Source: JANXSD01 sp043758125 (lineage in GTDB: Bacteria > Bacteroidota > Bacteroidia > AKYH767-A > OLB10). From it: 7,272 nt of DNA. The notes below the pieces were generated by a model, which had not been told where the DNA came from, ran no database searches, and was given only the letters and a program-made list of their open reading frames with translations. The first letter of the stretch is position 1, and every line of letters begins with the position of its first letter. Below are positions 6,310-7,272 of the stretch, in pieces. The DNA lies in contig JAYVOC010000169.1 in the NCBI GenBank assembly GCA_043758125.1, positions 1 through 7,272 of the forward strand, given 5' to 3'. The position numbers and the translations under genes were made by a program.

Positions 6310-7215
6310 TTAAAAATATCCAGCTTTTTTTCTGTCTTCCATTGCAGTATCTGATCGTTTATCATCCGAACGTGTTCCTCTTTCTGTTACCCGACTCGCC
6401 GCAATCTCATCAATTATTTCTTCCAAACTTGATGCGGGTGAATCAACAGCTCCAGTGCATGTCATATCTCCAATTGTGCGAAAGCGTACAGTACGTTCAA
6501 CAACAACTTCATTTTCGCGAATAATAATATGATCTGATTTTGCAAGTAACATTCCATCTCTTTCAATGATTTCACGTTGATGCGAAAAATAAATATTTGG
6601 AATAGGAATATTTTCTAAAGTGATATACATCCATACATCCATCTCTGTCCAATTGCTTAATGGGAATACACGAAAATGTTCTCCATTATTTTTTCTTCCA
6701 TTCAGCAACATCCACAATTCCGGACGTTGATTTTTTGGATCCCATTGTCCGAATTCATCACGATGCGAAAAGAATCGTTCTTTGGCCCTTGCTTTTTCTT
6801 CATCACGACGCGCGCCTCCCATTGCAGCATCTACTTTTAATTCTTCAAGTGCATCGAGCAATGTAATTGTTTGCAACATATTTCTACTTGCATTCGGACC
6901 TTTTTCCTCCTTAGATCTTCCTTTATCGATGGAATCTTGTACGTATCTAACAATTAGTTTAGCACCTATTCTTTCGACCATTTCATCACGGAAAGTGATT
7001 GTTTCAGGAAAATTATGACCTGTATCAATATGTAATAATGGAAAAGGAATTTTAGCAGGAAAAAATGCTTTTCTAGCGAGATGCGTCATCACAATAGAAT
7101 CTTTTCCTCCTGAAAAAAGCATCGCCGGACGTTCGAACTGAGAAGCTGCTTCACGAATCACATAAATCGCTTCAGCTTCTAATTCACGCAGGTGGTTTAA
7201 ATGATATAATATCAT
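6310..7215 (-). CDS. cysD: Sulfate adenylyltransferase subunit 2 (catalytic subunit CysD)
   Basis: 301 residues, matching the family length (about 302). This subunit carries out adenylyl transfer from ATP to sulfate, giving adenosine 5'-phosphosulfate and pyrophosphate, as a complex with CysN. It belongs to the PAPS reductase-like N-type ATP pyrophosphatase fold: the PP-loop SGGKDS is at residues 35-40, HIDTGHNFPE at 62-71, GARRDEEKARAKERFFS at 134-150, and the conserved tail with DDKRSDTAMEDRKKAGYF ends the protein. The ATG precedes the standard THLRELEAEAI-like opening (here NHLRELEAEAIYVIREAA). The start lies 6 bases downstream of a stop codon in the partial frame at the right edge, read here as the end of cysC, so this is an operon-internal gene. 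Confidence 0.97.
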   Translation of the reverse strand: MILYHLNHLRELEAEAIYVIREAASQFERPAMLFSGGKDSIVMTHLARKAFFPAKIPFPLLHIDTGHNFPETITFRDEMVERIGAKLIVRYVQDSIDKGRSKEEKGPNASRNMLQTITLLDALEELKVDAAMGGARRDEEKARAKERFFSHRDEFGQWDPKNQRPELWMLLNGRKNNGEHFRVFPLSNWTEMDVWMYITLENIPIPNIYFSHQREIIERDGMLLAKSDHIIIRENEVVVERTVRFRTIGDMTCTGAVDSPASSLEEIIDEIAASRVTERGTRSDDKRSDTAMEDRKKAGYF

Positions 7216-7221
7216 CCTAAA

Positions 7222-7272
7222 TTAGGGTTTAATAATGTTTAACGTATGTGTAAGGATTTGGTTCACGCAAGC
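7222..7272 (-). CDS. C-terminal tail of an upstream gene, possibly adenylylsulfate kinase (cysC)
   Basis: Only 16 codons plus TAA are visible, reading ACVNQILTHTLNIIKP. An amphipathic tail of the form (E/A)-S/C-V-x-x-I-L...I-KP is what the last helix of CysC-type APS kinases looks like, and the gene next to a stand-alone cysD-cysN pair is often cysC, which would phosphorylate APS to PAPS. The stop is 6 bases before the cysD ATG, ordinary operon spacing. A competing frame, stop at 7229..7231, would read LREPNPYTYVKHY and cannot be excluded from so short a piece. The assignment rests on context and a weak resemblance, so no symbol is given. Confidence 0.4.
   Translation of the reverse strand, partial: ACVNQILTHTLNIIKP

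Noticed and set aside
6294..7018. Several plus-strand open frames opposite cysD
   Set aside because: All are antisense to the conserved cysD coding sequence, with His/Leu/Ser-rich translations typical of reverse-strand reading.
7229..7270. Alternative right-edge frame ending EPNPYTYVKHY
   Set aside because: Open and protein-like, but the other frame ends closer to the cysD start and better resembles an APS kinase tail; the fragment is too short to be sure.

Overview
The window looks like chromosomal DNA from a member of the Bacteroidota. It is AT-rich, and the truncated plus-strand gene at the left edge ends in a type A type IX secretion (T9SS/Por) C-terminal sorting domain, which is essentially confined to that phylum. 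No phage, transposon, CRISPR, tRNA or rRNA signal was seen. This is a reading of sequence and motifs only; no database search was run.

Layout, left to right: (1) 3..233 (+), the last 76 residues of a secreted protein carrying a T9SS sorting tail, convergent with everything else. (2) A minus-strand block transcribed right to left: a likely APS kinase (cysC) tail at the right edge, then cysD, cysN and cysQ. These form a sulfate-activation module: ATP sulfurylase makes APS, APS kinase would make PAPS, and CysQ removes the by-product PAP. (3) A 463-base gap (3604..4066) without a large gene but holding two unannotated small minus-strand reading frames: a 36-residue putative single-span membrane peptide, and a 48-residue frame ending one base before the next gene. 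(4) A second minus-strand cluster: an LpxH-like metallophosphoesterase with a GTG start, a MurG-like GT-B glycosyltransferase (4-base overlap), and a cytoplasmic family 1 glycoside hydrolase 13 bases further on.

The sulfate module is ordinary and confidently called. The phosphatase, glycosyltransferase and beta-glycosidase are packed tightly enough to be co-transcribed. Together they suggest synthesis and turnover of a glycolipid or glycoside, but the substrate cannot be read from sequence. No clearly novel system is evident. The best second-look items are the two small frames in the 3604..4066 gap and the three-gene glycoside cluster beside them.
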